Source: Modestobacter altitudinis (lineage in GTDB: Bacteria; Actinomycetota; Actinomycetes; Mycobacteriales; Geodermatophilaceae). Taken from it: a stretch of DNA of 64,000 nucleotides. Both the position numbers and the translations under genes were made by a program. Positions 25,054 to 33,356 of the stretch are shown in pieces. The notes under the pieces were generated by a model. That model did no database searches and was not told the DNA's origin. It worked only from the letters and a program-made list of their open reading frames with translations. How positions within the stretch are numbered: position 1 is the first letter of the stretch; the number at the start of each line of letters is the position of its first letter. The DNA lies in contig NZ_SJEW01000006.1 of NCBI RefSeq assembly GCF_005930475.1, forward strand, positions 1 to 64,000, read 5' to 3'.

Positions 25054-26013
25054 GTGGACGTGATGGCCGACCAGGACAGAGGTCCGGCCCAGGTCGTCCT
25101 GACGGCCTCGGTGGCGCGCCGCTACTACCTCGACGGCCGGTCGAAGGTCGAGATCGCCGAGGAGTTCGGCATGAGCCGGTTCAAGGTGGCCCGCCTCCTC
25201 GACGACGCCCGGGAGACCGGCCTGGTGCGCATCGAGATCCGGCACCAGGGCGAGATCGACGTCGACCTGTCCGCCCGGCTGCGCGACCGGTGCGGGCTGC
25301 AGCACGCGGTCGTCGTCGACGTGCCGGACGACGACGCCGCGTCGCTGCGCGGGCACGTCGGCCGGGCCGCGGCGCGGCTGCTCGCCGAGATCGTCACGCC
25401 CCAGGACGTGCTGGGGCTGGCCTGGGCGCGGGCGGTGAGCGCGATGGCCCGGGCCCTCCCCGCGCTGCCGGGGACACCGGTCGTCCAGCTCTCCGGCGCC
25501 CTGTCGATGCCCGAGGGCCCCGACACCTCGGTCGACGTCGTCCGGGAGGTCGCCCGGCGGTCCGGCGGGGCCGCCCACCTGTTCTACGCACCGCTCACCC
25601 TGCCCGACGCCGGCACCGCGCGGGCGCTGCGGCAGCAGCCGGAGGTCGCGCGGGCCTTCGACCAGCTGCCGTCGGTCACCAAGGCCGTCGCCGGGGTCGG
25701 GCTCTGGGAGGCCGGCCAGTCGACGCTGTACGACACCGCCTCCGACGACGACCGCCGCGAGCTGCGGGAGCTCGGGGTGTGCGCCGACATCTCCGGGGTC
25801 TTCGTCGCCTCCGACGGCACCCCGGTGCCGACCGAGCTGGCCGAGCGGATGATCGCGCTCAGCGCCGACCAGATGCGGGCTGTCCCGGAGCTCGTCGTCG
25901 TCCCCTACGGGACCCGGAAGGCGCCTGCCGTGCGCGCCGCCCTCCGCAGCGGCCTGGTGTCGGGCATCGTGACGCACAGCACCCTGGCGAGGGCCGTCCT
26001 CGACGAGCTGTGA
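25054..26013 (+). CDS. SorC/DeoR-type sugar-binding transcriptional regulator
   Basis: 319 residues from the GTG at 25054; the ATG at 25063 is an alternative. The N-terminal HTH is 'ASVARRYYLDGRSKVEIAEEFGMSRFKVARLLDDARETGLVRIEI'. The large C-terminal half is the SorC sugar-binding domain ('DVLGLAWARAVSAMARAL', 'VVQLSGALSMPEG', 'GVGLWEAGQSTLYD', 'GVCADISGVFVASDGT'). It most likely controls the divergent polyol operon in response to a phosphorylated sugar. Confidence 0.88.
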   Translation: MDVMADQDRGPAQVVLTASVARRYYLDGRSKVEIAEEFGMSRFKVARLLDDARETGLVRIEIRHQGEIDVDLSARLRDRCGLQHAVVVDVPDDDAASLRGHVGRAAARLLAEIVTPQDVLGLAWARAVSAMARALPALPGTPVVQLSGALSMPEGPDTSVDVVREVARRSGGAAHLFYAPLTLPDAGTARALRQQPEVARAFDQLPSVTKAVAGVGLWEAGQSTLYDTASDDDRRELRELGVCADISGVFVASDGTPVPTELAERMIALSADQMRAVPELVVVPYGTRKAPAVRAALRSGLVSGIVTHSTLARAVLDEL

Positions 26014-26057
26014 CGGTCCTGGCGGGGAGGCGGCCGGACCACAGCCAGGAGGCGACG

Positions 26058-26852
26058 GTGCTCGAGCGGAGCGAACCCGAGGTCCTGCTCGTCGGCGGCA
26101 CGGCGAACCGGGGGCGGGTCGTCCGGATCGGCGACACCGTCCGCCGGCCGCTCCGGCCCACCAGCCCGGCCACCCACGCCCTGCTCGACCACCTGGCGGC
26201 GGTGGGCTTCTCCGGTGCGCCGCGGTACCTCGGGGTGGACGACGAGGGCCGCGAGGTCCTCTCCTACGTGCGGGGCGCCGCGATCACGCCGCCGTACCCG
26301 GCCTGGGCGCTGACCGACGACGCGCTGACCAGCGTGGCCCACCTGCTCCGCGACTACCACCGGGCGGTCAGCAGCTTCGACCCGACGCCGCACGACTGGC
26401 CGCCCTCGCCGCCGTCCCCGTTCGGAGGCGGGCTGGTCAGCCACAACGACGTCAACCTGGACAACGTCGTCTTCCGCCACCGGCGAGCGGTCGCGCTCAT
26501 CGACTTCGACCTGGCCAGCCCCGGCAGCCGGGTGTGGGACGTCGCGTGCGCGGTCCGGCTGTGGACCCCGCTGCGGCCCGACCGGCACATCCACGACCGG
26601 CGGCGGGGCCAGGTGCTGGCGCGGCTGCGGCTGTTCGTCGACAGCTACGGGCTCGGGGACGCCGACCGGGCCCGGCTGGTGGCGGCCGTCCGGGAGAACC
26701 ACGAGTGGTGCTACGACGTCATCGGGACGGCGGCCGCCGACGGTCACGCCGGGTTCTCCGAGTACCTCGCCGCCGGCGCCGGGGCGCGGGCCGAGCAGGT
26801 CCGCGCCTGGTACGACGAGGCCGCCGACGTCCTGGCGGCCGCGCTGCGCTGA
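26058..26852 (+). CDS. Aminoglycoside phosphotransferase (APH)-fold kinase
   Basis: 264 residues if the GTG at 26058 is used, which has AGGAGG five bases upstream; an earlier GTG at 26010 overlaps the regulator stop. The APH motifs are 'LVSHNDVNLDNVVFR' (HxDxxxxN catalytic loop) and 'ALIDFDLASPGSRVWDVA' (metal-binding DFD). The N-lobe 'VVRIGDTVRRPLRPTSPATHALLDHLAAVGF' is of the type seen in actinobacterial APH-like proteins of unknown substrate. Its position after a sugar regulator could hint at a sugar kinase, but this is speculative. Confidence 0.8.
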   Translation: MLERSEPEVLLVGGTANRGRVVRIGDTVRRPLRPTSPATHALLDHLAAVGFSGAPRYLGVDDEGREVLSYVRGAAITPPYPAWALTDDALTSVAHLLRDYHRAVSSFDPTPHDWPPSPPSPFGGGLVSHNDVNLDNVVFRHRRAVALIDFDLASPGSRVWDVACAVRLWTPLRPDRHIHDRRRGQVLARLRLFVDSYGLGDADRARLVAAVRENHEWCYDVIGTAAADGHAGFSEYLAAGAGARAEQVRAWYDEAADVLAAALR

Positions 26853-26866
26853 CCGCCCGGCGCGCC

Positions 26867-27466
26867 TCAGCGCACGACGGGGAACAGCAGGTGGGTGACG
26901 CGGTCGCCCTGGACGCAGACCGTCGGGTCGCCGAGCGGGACGTCGTCCCCGCCCAGCTCACCGAAGAACGGCCGCCCGGTGCCCATGACGACCGGCACGA
27001 GGTCGACGGCCACCTCGTCGAGCAGCCCCAGCTCCAGGCACTGCCGGGCGATGGTGCCCGCCGTGATCGCGACGATGCGCTCGCCGGCGATCATCTGCGC
27101 CCGGGCGACGGCGTCCTCCACGCCGGAGGTGACGAAGGAGAACGGCGCGTCCGGATGGGCGTCGACCCACTCGGTCGGGACGTCGTGGGTCACCACCACG
27201 ACCGGCACGTCGATGGTGTGCCGCCCACCCCAGCCGTCGGTGACGTCGAACAGCGTCCGGCCGCAGACGAGCGCGCCGATCCCGGTGGTCCACCGGCGCC
27301 AGTACTCGGCGCTCGGCGGGCTCAGGTGGAGGGTGATCCCGGGCGATGCGGTCGGGATCTCCACCTCCCCGTTCTGCAGCCAGTCGAACAACCGCCCGAT
27401 CGTGTTGTCGTGCTTGGCGATGTAGCCGTCCAGCGACATCGACGCCGACGCGATGACCGTGCCCAT
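26867..27466 (-). CDS. Dihydrofolate reductase family protein (RibD_C type)
   Basis: 199 residues. The start 'MGTVIASASMSLDGYIAKHDNTIGRLFDWL' is the hallmark of this DHFR-like/RibD C-terminal family in actinobacteria. 'GALVCGRTLFDVTDGWGG', 'VPVVVVTHDVP' and 'VAITAGTIARQCLELGLLDEVAVDLVPVVMGTGRPFF' complete it. GGGAGGAT precedes the start. It is an NADPH-dependent reductase by family; the substrate is unknown. Confidence 0.85.
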   Translation of the reverse strand: MGTVIASASMSLDGYIAKHDNTIGRLFDWLQNGEVEIPTASPGITLHLSPPSAEYWRRWTTGIGALVCGRTLFDVTDGWGGRHTIDVPVVVVTHDVPTEWVDAHPDAPFSFVTSGVEDAVARAQMIAGERIVAITAGTIARQCLELGLLDEVAVDLVPVVMGTGRPFFGELGGDDVPLGDPTVCVQGDRVTHLLFPVVR

Positions 27467-27714
27467 CGGATCCTCCCTCGGTCGCACCTCTTCTTTGGGA
27501 CCGGTCCGGTTCCCGGAAGTCGTCGGTGAATCGATCGCCCCGACGGGCCGGTGCCCGTCGGGACAGGGCATGGCCGACGTCCGGGGCTCCTCCCACGGGC
27601 TGCCGGGTCTCCGGGCCTGACCGTCCGCCTTCAGTCGTGCGGTCGTGGTGCCGATGTGGCCCATGACCGTCGGCGCCGCGGCGGTCTTGGTCCACCCAGG
27701 ACGAGGATGAGGTC

Positions 27715-27918
27715 ATGGACTACTTGCGTCGGTTGCAGTACGAGCGGCCGTGGCTCTTCTGGGCCGTGGTCGCGGTGGCCCTCTGGCTGGGCTTCCGGCT
27801 CGTGCTGTTCGTCGCGGCACTCCTGCTCGGACCGTTCGGGCTGCCGTCGTGGGTGCCCCTGGTCGTCGTCGTGGGCGTTCTCGTCGTGATCGCCCGCAAT
27901 CAGCAGCGAACGCGGTAG
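27715..27918 (+). CDS. Small two-TM membrane protein, 67 aa
   Basis: The sequence starts MDYLRRLQYERPWLF. Two hydrophobic helices lie at about residues 14-37 and 42-60, and the end RNQQRTR is basic. GAGGATGAGG precedes the ATG. It could be a holin-like or small accessory membrane protein. No family was recognised. Confidence 0.55.
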   Translation: MDYLRRLQYERPWLFWAVVAVALWLGFRLVLFVAALLLGPFGLPSWVPLVVVVGVLVVIARNQQRTR

Positions 27919-28075
27919 ACCGGCCACCAGGGCGGGCGCGACGAAGCGGTACGCCTCGCAACTGCCACCCATGCCGTGAGCGAGCACGACGAGCGGCCCG
28001 GTTCTCCCGGTCACCTCGAGGCGAGAGTGCCGCCGTCGACGGTCCAGCTGTCCAGGACCGCGGTGGCCCCCGTAC
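27919..28075 (-). pseudogene. Remnant of an alpha/beta-hydrolase N-terminus
   Basis: On the minus strand the peptide LEVTGRTGPLVVLAHGMGGS, continuing with 'CEAYRFVAPALVAGLP', is the classic start of an alpha/beta-hydrolase (HGMGG oxyanion loop). Upstream, a second frame reads 'DSWTVDGGTLAS' and hits a stop, as if a frameshift separates the first strand from the rest. Homology to the fold stops where the 27715-27918 gene begins, with no Ser or His of the triad. It is therefore a truncated, frame-broken fragment. Confidence 0.5.
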
Positions 28076-28132
28076 GCCGGACGCCATGCCGGGACCCAGC
28101 GAGCAGCCAGCTCTGTACAAGTTGACGCTTTA

Positions 28133-28148
28133 TCAAGCGAATGCTTGA
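28133..28148. promoter_or_regulatory. Palindrome TCAAGC-GAAT-GCTTGA, candidate ArsR operator
   Basis: Perfect 6-bp arms lie 14 bp before the ATG of the ArsR-type gene. A TTGACG at 28122-28127 could be a -35 box. ArsR-family proteins often autorepress from AT-containing palindromes of this kind. Confidence 0.5.
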
Positions 28149-28162
28149 GTAACAACGTGGCG

Positions 28163-28504
28163 ATGACCGTCGATGACAAACGGCTGGACGCGGTGTTCGC
28201 CGCGCTCGCCGATCGCACCCGGCGCGACATCGTGGCCCGGCTGAGCGAGGGCGAGGCGACGGTCAAGGAGCTCGCGGCCCCGCATGCCATGAGCCTGCAG
28301 GCTGTGTCGCAGCACATCAGCGTCCTGGAGCGGTGCGGCCTGGTGAGCCGGAGCCGGCACCGGCAGACCCGCCCGTGCCGGCTGGAGCCGCAGGCGCTGG
28401 AGACTGCGGTGTCGTGGATCGACGAGAGCCGTCGGGCCTGGTCTGAGCGGATGGACCGGCTGGAGACACACCTGGCCCGCATGCAGGACGGCGAGCAGGC
28501 ATGA
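28163..28504 (+). CDS. ArsR-family transcriptional regulator
   Basis: 113 residues from the ATG at 28163; TTG 28145 and GTG 28157 are in-frame alternatives, but TTG lies inside the palindrome. It has the winged HTH 'LDAVFAALADRTRRDIVARLSEGEATVKELAAPHAMSLQAVSQHISVLERCGLVSRSRHR'. No metal-binding Cys motif is present. This is the subgroup paired with AHSA1/SRPBCC genes, and the next gene overlaps it by four bases as expected. Confidence 0.9.
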   Translation: MTVDDKRLDAVFAALADRTRRDIVARLSEGEATVKELAAPHAMSLQAVSQHISVLERCGLVSRSRHRQTRPCRLEPQALETAVSWIDESRRAWSERMDRLETHLARMQDGEQA

Positions 28505-28941
28505 GCGTCGACGAGCTGGTCCACCGGCGGGTCTTCCGTGCGCCGCGCGAGCTGGTGTGGCGGTGCCTGACCGAGCCCGCTGAGCTCGCGCAGTTCTGGG
28601 GTCCGCGCGGCATGACCACCCCGCTGGACGGCATCGTGGTCGAACTGCACGCCGGGGGCCGGTTCGAGACGCTGATAGTCGGCGACTCCGGCAGTCACCG
28701 GATGGTCGCCGCGTTCACCGAGGTCGTCCCGCCCGAACGGCTCGCCTGGGTCGAGTCGGCCAGCGGGCTGCACACGACCAGCACGCTCATCGACCTCGGC
28801 GACGGCCGCACCGAGGTCGTCGTCCACCAGCGACACGTGCCCGAGCCGATGCGCTCGCCACAGGCTCGCGCCGGCTTCCTCACCTCCCTCGACAAGCTCG
28901 AGGAGCACCTCGCCCACCTGATCCGAGAGGAGCAACCGTGA
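28501..28941 (+). CDS. SRPBCC (AHSA1-like) domain protein
   Basis: 146 residues. The pattern is 'VHRRVFRAPRELVWRCLTEPAELAQFWGPRGMTTPLDGI', then 'LHAGGRFETLI', 'FTEVVPPERLAWVE' and the closing 'QARAGFLTSLDKLEEHLAH'. This is the Aha1 C-terminal-like hydrophobic-pocket fold. ATGA overlap with the ArsR gene and GTGA overlap with the next gene show a coupled operon. Ligand unknown. Confidence 0.88.
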   Translation: MSVDELVHRRVFRAPRELVWRCLTEPAELAQFWGPRGMTTPLDGIVVELHAGGRFETLIVGDSGSHRMVAAFTEVVPPERLAWVESASGLHTTSTLIDLGDGRTEVVVHQRHVPEPMRSPQARAGFLTSLDKLEEHLAHLIREEQP

Positions 28942-29534
28942 CCGACCTGCAGTCCTGGGTGGCACCGACGTTCGACGGACTCGCCGACCTGCTCGCCACC
29001 GCGCCCGCCGAGACCTGGGACGCCCCGTCGCTGTGCGCGGGGTGGCAGGTCCGGCACGTGGTCGCGCACGTGACGATGCCGGCGCGGATGACGCCCGAGC
29101 AGTTCGGCGCGGAGATGGCGGCGGCCGGCGGGGACTTCGGCGTCGTCTCCGACACCGTGGCCGCGCGCGATGCCTCCCTGCCGCTCGCCGATCACCTGGA
29201 CGCGCTGCGCTCCCCCGCGCTGCACGCGTGGCAGCCGCCGGGCGGCGGCGCGGCCGGCGCCCTCAGCCACGCCGTCATCCACTCCCTCGACGTCACCGTC
29301 GCGCTCGACCGGCCGGCCGTCGCACCCGGGGAGGCCGTGATCGCCGTCCTCGACCAGCTCACCGCCGCCAACGGCGCGTGGTTCGGCCTCGACCTGACCG
29401 GCGTCCGTCTGGAGGCGACCGACTCCGGGTGGAGCTGGGGCGAGGGTGACGTCGTCCGCGCCGACAGCGGTCGCCTCCTGGCGCTGGCGAGCGGCCGCAC
29501 CCTGCCCGAGGGCCCGGCCCTGCCCCCCGGCTGA
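28938..29534 (+). CDS. Maleylpyruvate isomerase-like mycothiol-dependent (DinB-fold) protein
   Basis: 198 residues. 'AETWDAPSLCAGWQVRHVVAHVTMPARMTPEQF' is the typical N-terminal metal-binding helix motif of the TIGR03083-type family, and 'GALSHAVIHSLDVTVALDRP' supplies the second His region. Such proteins use mycothiol or are uncharacterised transferases. It is the third member of the ArsR/SRPBCC operon. Confidence 0.82.
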   Translation: MTDLQSWVAPTFDGLADLLATAPAETWDAPSLCAGWQVRHVVAHVTMPARMTPEQFGAEMAAAGGDFGVVSDTVAARDASLPLADHLDALRSPALHAWQPPGGGAAGALSHAVIHSLDVTVALDRPAVAPGEAVIAVLDQLTAANGAWFGLDLTGVRLEATDSGWSWGEGDVVRADSGRLLALASGRTLPEGPALPPG

Positions 29535-29612
29535 GCCACTCGGCGGCTCAGCGTCGCCTCGAACGGAGGGAGCTCGAGGACGGACCGGGCCGGGGAAGGA
29601 CCCCGACGACGC

Positions 29613-29648
29613 CTGAGCGCCCCTCGATCGGATCGAGAGGGCGCTCAG
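29613..29648. terminator. Bidirectional hairpin terminator
   Basis: CTGAGCGCCC-CTCGATC pairs with GATCGAG-A-GGGCGCTCAG, a 17-bp stem with one bulged base, located between convergent stops at 29534 and 29668. Confidence 0.75.
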
Positions 29649-29667
29649 CACGTGGCGGTCCCGGCGG

Positions 29668-30423
29668 CTACTGCACCGCGCGGCGGCGGGTCATCGCAGC
29701 GCCGGCGACCAGGGCGACCGCCACCCAGACGGTCAGGACCGTGATCGACTGCGCCTGCTCGGAACCCTGCGCCAGGCTGAGCACCGCGTTGCCCGGGTCG
29801 ATGGCGTCGGCCAGCGCCGGCGTGAACAACTGCAGCAGCGGCAGCACACCGAGGTTGAGCAGGTAGACGCCGGTCAGCGCGCCGGGGGTGTTGCCGAGCG
29901 CAGCGCCGATCCCGGCGCCGACGAGCGCGAACGCCGCACCCGCGATGCCCACCACGAGCACCGCACGCCCGACGCCGTCGAAGGGCACGGACGGCCCGAA
30001 CAGCGCCAGCACCCCGGTCGCGAGCCCGGCGGCGACCGCCGCCACGCCCGCCCCGACGGCTGCCACGGCCACGGCCTTGGCGGCCAGGACGCGGGTGCGG
30101 CGCGGCTCCAGCAGGTAGGTGGTCTGCACGCTGCCGTGGGTCCACTCACCGGCGGTGGACAGCACACCGAGCGCGAGCAGCACCAGGACCGACAGCATGC
30201 CGGTCACGACGACCGGGCCGGTCGGCGAGCTGAGGGGCTCGGCGGAGGAGGCCACCGCCACGGACATGGCGGCGGGGGCGAGGAGCGCCGCGGCGCCGAC
30301 CAGGGCGACCCCTGACCGGGTGGACAGGGACTTGCGGACCTCGAGGCCGACCTGGGCGGACAGCGAGGCACCCGACCGGCGGGGAACGACGGGACGGGAG
30401 GAGGGGATAACAGCAGCGGTCAT
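29668..30423 (-). CDS. ABC-2 type transporter permease
   Basis: 251 residues, about six hydrophobic helices. The segment 'LGVLSTAGEWTHGSVQTTYLLEPRRTRVLAAKAVAVAAVG' is the ABC-2 'E.R.GT...l..P.rR..vl.aK' motif. It forms the membrane part of an exporter with the ATPase encoded 46 bp upstream. Confidence 0.85.
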   Translation of the reverse strand: MTAAVIPSSRPVVPRRSGASLSAQVGLEVRKSLSTRSGVALVGAAALLAPAAMSVAVASSAEPLSSPTGPVVVTGMLSVLVLLALGVLSTAGEWTHGSVQTTYLLEPRRTRVLAAKAVAVAAVGAGVAAVAAGLATGVLALFGPSVPFDGVGRAVLVVGIAGAAFALVGAGIGAALGNTPGALTGVYLLNLGVLPLLQLFTPALADAIDPGNAVLSLAQGSEQAQSITVLTVWVAVALVAGAAMTRRRAVQ

Positions 30424-30469
30424 GGGGATCGGACCTCCGAAGGCAGAAGGGGTGAGCGGGTGGAGCGGC

Positions 30470-31342
30470 TCAGGCCGCGGTGAGGGTGAAGAAGACGTCC
30501 TCCAGGCCGCGCTGCAGCGGCCGGAGGTCGGTGAGCGCGTGACCGCCGGCGGCCGCGACGGCCCCGACGTCGGCCGGTGAGGCGCCGGAGACGACCAGCT
30601 CCCCGTCGGTGCCCGGCGCGACGGCGAAACCGGCCCCGGTCAGCGCTCGGGCGAGGGCGGCGGGGTCCGCGGCGCGGACCGAGACGCCGTCCGTGCCCAG
30701 CAGCGACGCCACCGGCCCGTCGGCCACGATCCGGCCGCCGCCGATCACCAGCAGCCGGTCGACCGTGTGCTCGACCTCGCCGAGCAGGTGGCTGGACAGC
30801 AGCACCGTGCCGCCCCGGCCGGCGTGGTCGCGCAGCAGGGACCGCATCCAGCGGATGCCCTCCGGGTCCAGTCCGTTGGCCGGTTCGTCGAACATCAGCA
30901 CCGGCGGGTCGGCCAGCAGCGCGGCGGCGATGCCCAGCCGCTGCCGCATGCCGAGGGAGTAGCCGCCGATCCGGCGCCGCGCGGCCGACGTCAGGTCGAC
31001 CAGCTCGAGCACCGCGTCGACCCGGGCGGCGGGGACACCGAGGGCGTCCGCGATCAGCCGCAGGTGGGTCCGCCCGGTCCGGCCGGGGTGCACCGCACCG
31101 GCGTCCAGCAGCGTGCCCATCACGGCGCCCGGGTTGGGCAGGGCCGCGTAGGGCCGCCCGTCCACCAGCGCCGAGCCCGAGGTGGCCGGGACCAGGCCGG
31201 CGACCATGCGCATCGTCGTGGTCTTCCCGGCGCCGTTGGGCCCGAGGAACCCGGTGACGGTACCCGGCTCGAGGGTGAAGGAGACGTCGTCGACGACGGT
31301 CCGCCCGCCGTACTGCTTGGTCAATCCGGTGACCGTGATCAT
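30470..31342 (-). CDS. ABC exporter ATP-binding protein
   Basis: 290 residues from the ATG at 31342, with GGAGG upstream. Motifs are Walker A 'GPNGAGKTTTMRMVAGL', signature 'YSLGMRQRLGIAAALL' and Walker B 'PVLMFDEPANGLDPEGI'. The 'QYGG..VVDDVSFTLEPG' start is typical of drug/peptide exporters. A divergent histidine kinase and response regulator gene pair suggests induction by the exported compound or by envelope stress. Confidence 0.9.
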   Translation of the reverse strand: MITVTGLTKQYGGRTVVDDVSFTLEPGTVTGFLGPNGAGKTTTMRMVAGLVPATSGSALVDGRPYAALPNPGAVMGTLLDAGAVHPGRTGRTHLRLIADALGVPAARVDAVLELVDLTSAARRRIGGYSLGMRQRLGIAAALLADPPVLMFDEPANGLDPEGIRWMRSLLRDHAGRGGTVLLSSHLLGEVEHTVDRLLVIGGGRIVADGPVASLLGTDGVSVRAADPAALARALTGAGFAVAPGTDGELVVSGASPADVGAVAAAGGHALTDLRPLQRGLEDVFFTLTAA

Positions 31343-31534
31343 GTGGACCTCCGCGGTTCGACCGGCCTGTCCGGTCGCTGGGAAGACCTTGTCGCGGCGG
31401 GGCCGGGGGCCGCGTCGCCCGGAGGACCAGACATCCGGTCGCACATCGGTGTCGCGCTGTCATCCGAAAGTCGACGGCGGGCCGCGACCGACGGGCGACC
31501 CGGCACTGGCGGTCCGGGAAATACGCTCGCGGCC

Positions 31535-32680
31535 ATGGGGATCCGGGCGCGCATCTGGCCGGGCCTCAGCACGCGCGGAGTCGTCCTCGAGGTCGCCATC
31601 GCGCTGCTGAGCACGGTGGCGGTCAGCGCGGGCGGGGCCACGGGCGACCGGGGGCCGGTGTCGGTCGCCGTGTTCGCGGTGCTGACCGCCGTCGCCTTCG
31701 TCCTGCTGCTCACCGTGCGCCGGCGGGCTCCGTTCGTGCCCTTCCTGCTCGTTGCGGTGCTGTCGGTGCTCTCCCCGGCCATCAACGGCGCGCTGACGCC
31801 GCTGTCCTACGCGATGGGCCGCTACGTGGGTCGCTGGCCGGCGCGGTACGTCGCGGCGGCGGCCGGGACGGTCGTCGTCGCCCAGCCCTGGGCCGGCGGC
31901 GCCGCCGGCGAGCAGGTCAGCCGATGGCTCGGCGGCGCAGTGCTGGTGCTGCTGCCCGGCGCGGTCGGGGTCTACGTGCGCACCCGCGCGATGCTGCTGG
32001 CCGCGCTGCGCGACCGTGCCGAGAAGGCAGAGGCCGAGCGTGAGCTGCTCGCCCGGGACGCCGTCCTCACCGAGCGGACCCGGATCGCCCGCGAGATGCA
32101 CGACGCCGTCGGCCACCGGGTGAGCCTGATGGTGCTGCAGGCCGGCGCCATCGAGATGGCTGCAGCCGACCAGCAGCGCGTGCAGCAGCTGGCCGGGCAG
32201 GTGCAGACGGCGGGCCGCCAGGCCCTGGACGAGCTGCGCCAGATGGTCGGCGTGCTGCGCGCAGAGGACGTCGACGAGGCGGCGCCGCTGGGTCCGCAGC
32301 CGGGGCTGGCCGACCTGCCGACGCTGGTCGCCCAGTCCCGGGAGGCCGGGATGGCGGTGGAGCTGACCGGCCCGCCGAAGGCCGCCGTGCCGGTCGATCC
32401 GGTCGCCGGCCGGGCCGCCTACCGGATCGTCCAGGAGGCGCTGACCAACGCCGGCAAGCACGCGCCGGGCACGGGGGTGCGGGTGTGCGTCGAGCGGCGG
32501 CAGGGCGAGCTCGTCGTCCGCGTCACGAACGGCCCCTCGCCCGCCCCGGCGGACGGCGCGCCGAGCGGCGGCTACGGCCTGGTGGGGTTGGGTGAGCGGG
32601 TGCGCACCCTGGGCGGCCGGCTGACCACCGGACCACGGCTGGACGGTGGGTTCGAGGTCGAGGCGGTGCTGCCGACGTGA
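31535..32680 (+). CDS. Sensor histidine kinase (HisKA_3, NarL group)
   Basis: 381 residues. The N-terminal half has about four to five membrane helices. The dimerisation box 'ERTRIAREMHDAVGHRVSLMVLQAGAIEMAA' carries the phosphorylated His in REMHDAVGH. The HATPase domain shows 'YRIVQEALTNAGKHAPGTGVRV' (N-box) and 'GYGLVGLGERVRTLGGRL' (G-box). No extracellular sensor domain is present, so it probably senses within the membrane. It overlaps the response regulator gene by four bases. Confidence 0.9.
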   Translation: MGIRARIWPGLSTRGVVLEVAIALLSTVAVSAGGATGDRGPVSVAVFAVLTAVAFVLLLTVRRRAPFVPFLLVAVLSVLSPAINGALTPLSYAMGRYVGRWPARYVAAAAGTVVVAQPWAGGAAGEQVSRWLGGAVLVLLPGAVGVYVRTRAMLLAALRDRAEKAEAERELLARDAVLTERTRIAREMHDAVGHRVSLMVLQAGAIEMAAADQQRVQQLAGQVQTAGRQALDELRQMVGVLRAEDVDEAAPLGPQPGLADLPTLVAQSREAGMAVELTGPPKAAVPVDPVAGRAAYRIVQEALTNAGKHAPGTGVRVCVERRQGELVVRVTNGPSPAPADGAPSGGYGLVGLGERVRTLGGRLTTGPRLDGGFEVEAVLPT

Positions 32681-33339
32681 GCGCGATCCGGGTGCTGCTG
32701 GTCGACGACGAGGAGCTGGTGCGGTTCGGCCTGCGGACGGTGCTCGAGGCCGCCGGCGGGTTCGAGGTCGTCGGCGAGGCGGGCGACGGCGCGGCGGGGG
32801 TCCGGGCCGCCCGCGAGCTGCGCCCCGACGTCGTCCTCATCGACATCCGGATGCCGGTGATGGACGGGCTGACCGCGACCCGGGCGATCCTCGCGCTGCC
32901 CGAACCCCCGCAGGTCGCCGTCCTGACGACCTTCCACGTGGACGAGTACGTCTACGCGGCCCTGGCCGCGGGCGCCGCGGGGTTCCTGCTCAAGGACACC
33001 CCGCCGCGGGAGATCGCCGCCGCCGTGCGTGCGGTCGCCGACGGCACGGCCACGCTCTCCCCCGCCGTCACCGCCACGCTCATCGACTCCTACGTGGAAC
33101 GGAAGGCCGCCCCCCGGCGGGCCGCGGCCCTGGAGCGGGTGGTGACCCTCTCCGATCGCGAGCGGGAGGTGCTGACACTGCTCGGCAGCGGCGAGTCCAA
33201 CGCCGAGCTCGCCCGGCGGCTGTTCGTCAGCGAGGCGACGGTGAAGACCTACGTCTCCCGGCTGCTCACCAAGCTCGACCTGACCAACCGCACCCAGGCG
33301 GCGATCCTCGCCCATGAGGCCGGCCTGCTGGAGGGCTGA
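32677..33339 (+). CDS. NarL/LuxR-family response regulator
   Basis: 220 residues. The receiver has 'LLVDDEELVRFGLRTVLEAAG', with the phosphorylated Asp in 'PDVVLIDIRMPVMDGL' and Lys in 'AGFLLKDTPP'. The C-terminal HTH is 'LSDREREVLTLLGSGESNAELARRLFVSEATVKTYVSRLLTKLDL'. It is paired with the preceding kinase; the likely target is the divergent ABC exporter promoter. Confidence 0.92.
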   Translation: MSAIRVLLVDDEELVRFGLRTVLEAAGGFEVVGEAGDGAAGVRAARELRPDVVLIDIRMPVMDGLTATRAILALPEPPQVAVLTTFHVDEYVYAALAAGAAGFLLKDTPPREIAAAVRAVADGTATLSPAVTATLIDSYVERKAAPRRAAALERVVTLSDREREVLTLLGSGESNAELARRLFVSEATVKTYVSRLLTKLDLTNRTQAAILAHEAGLLEG

Positions 33340-33356
33340 GCCCCATCCGTCCGCCC

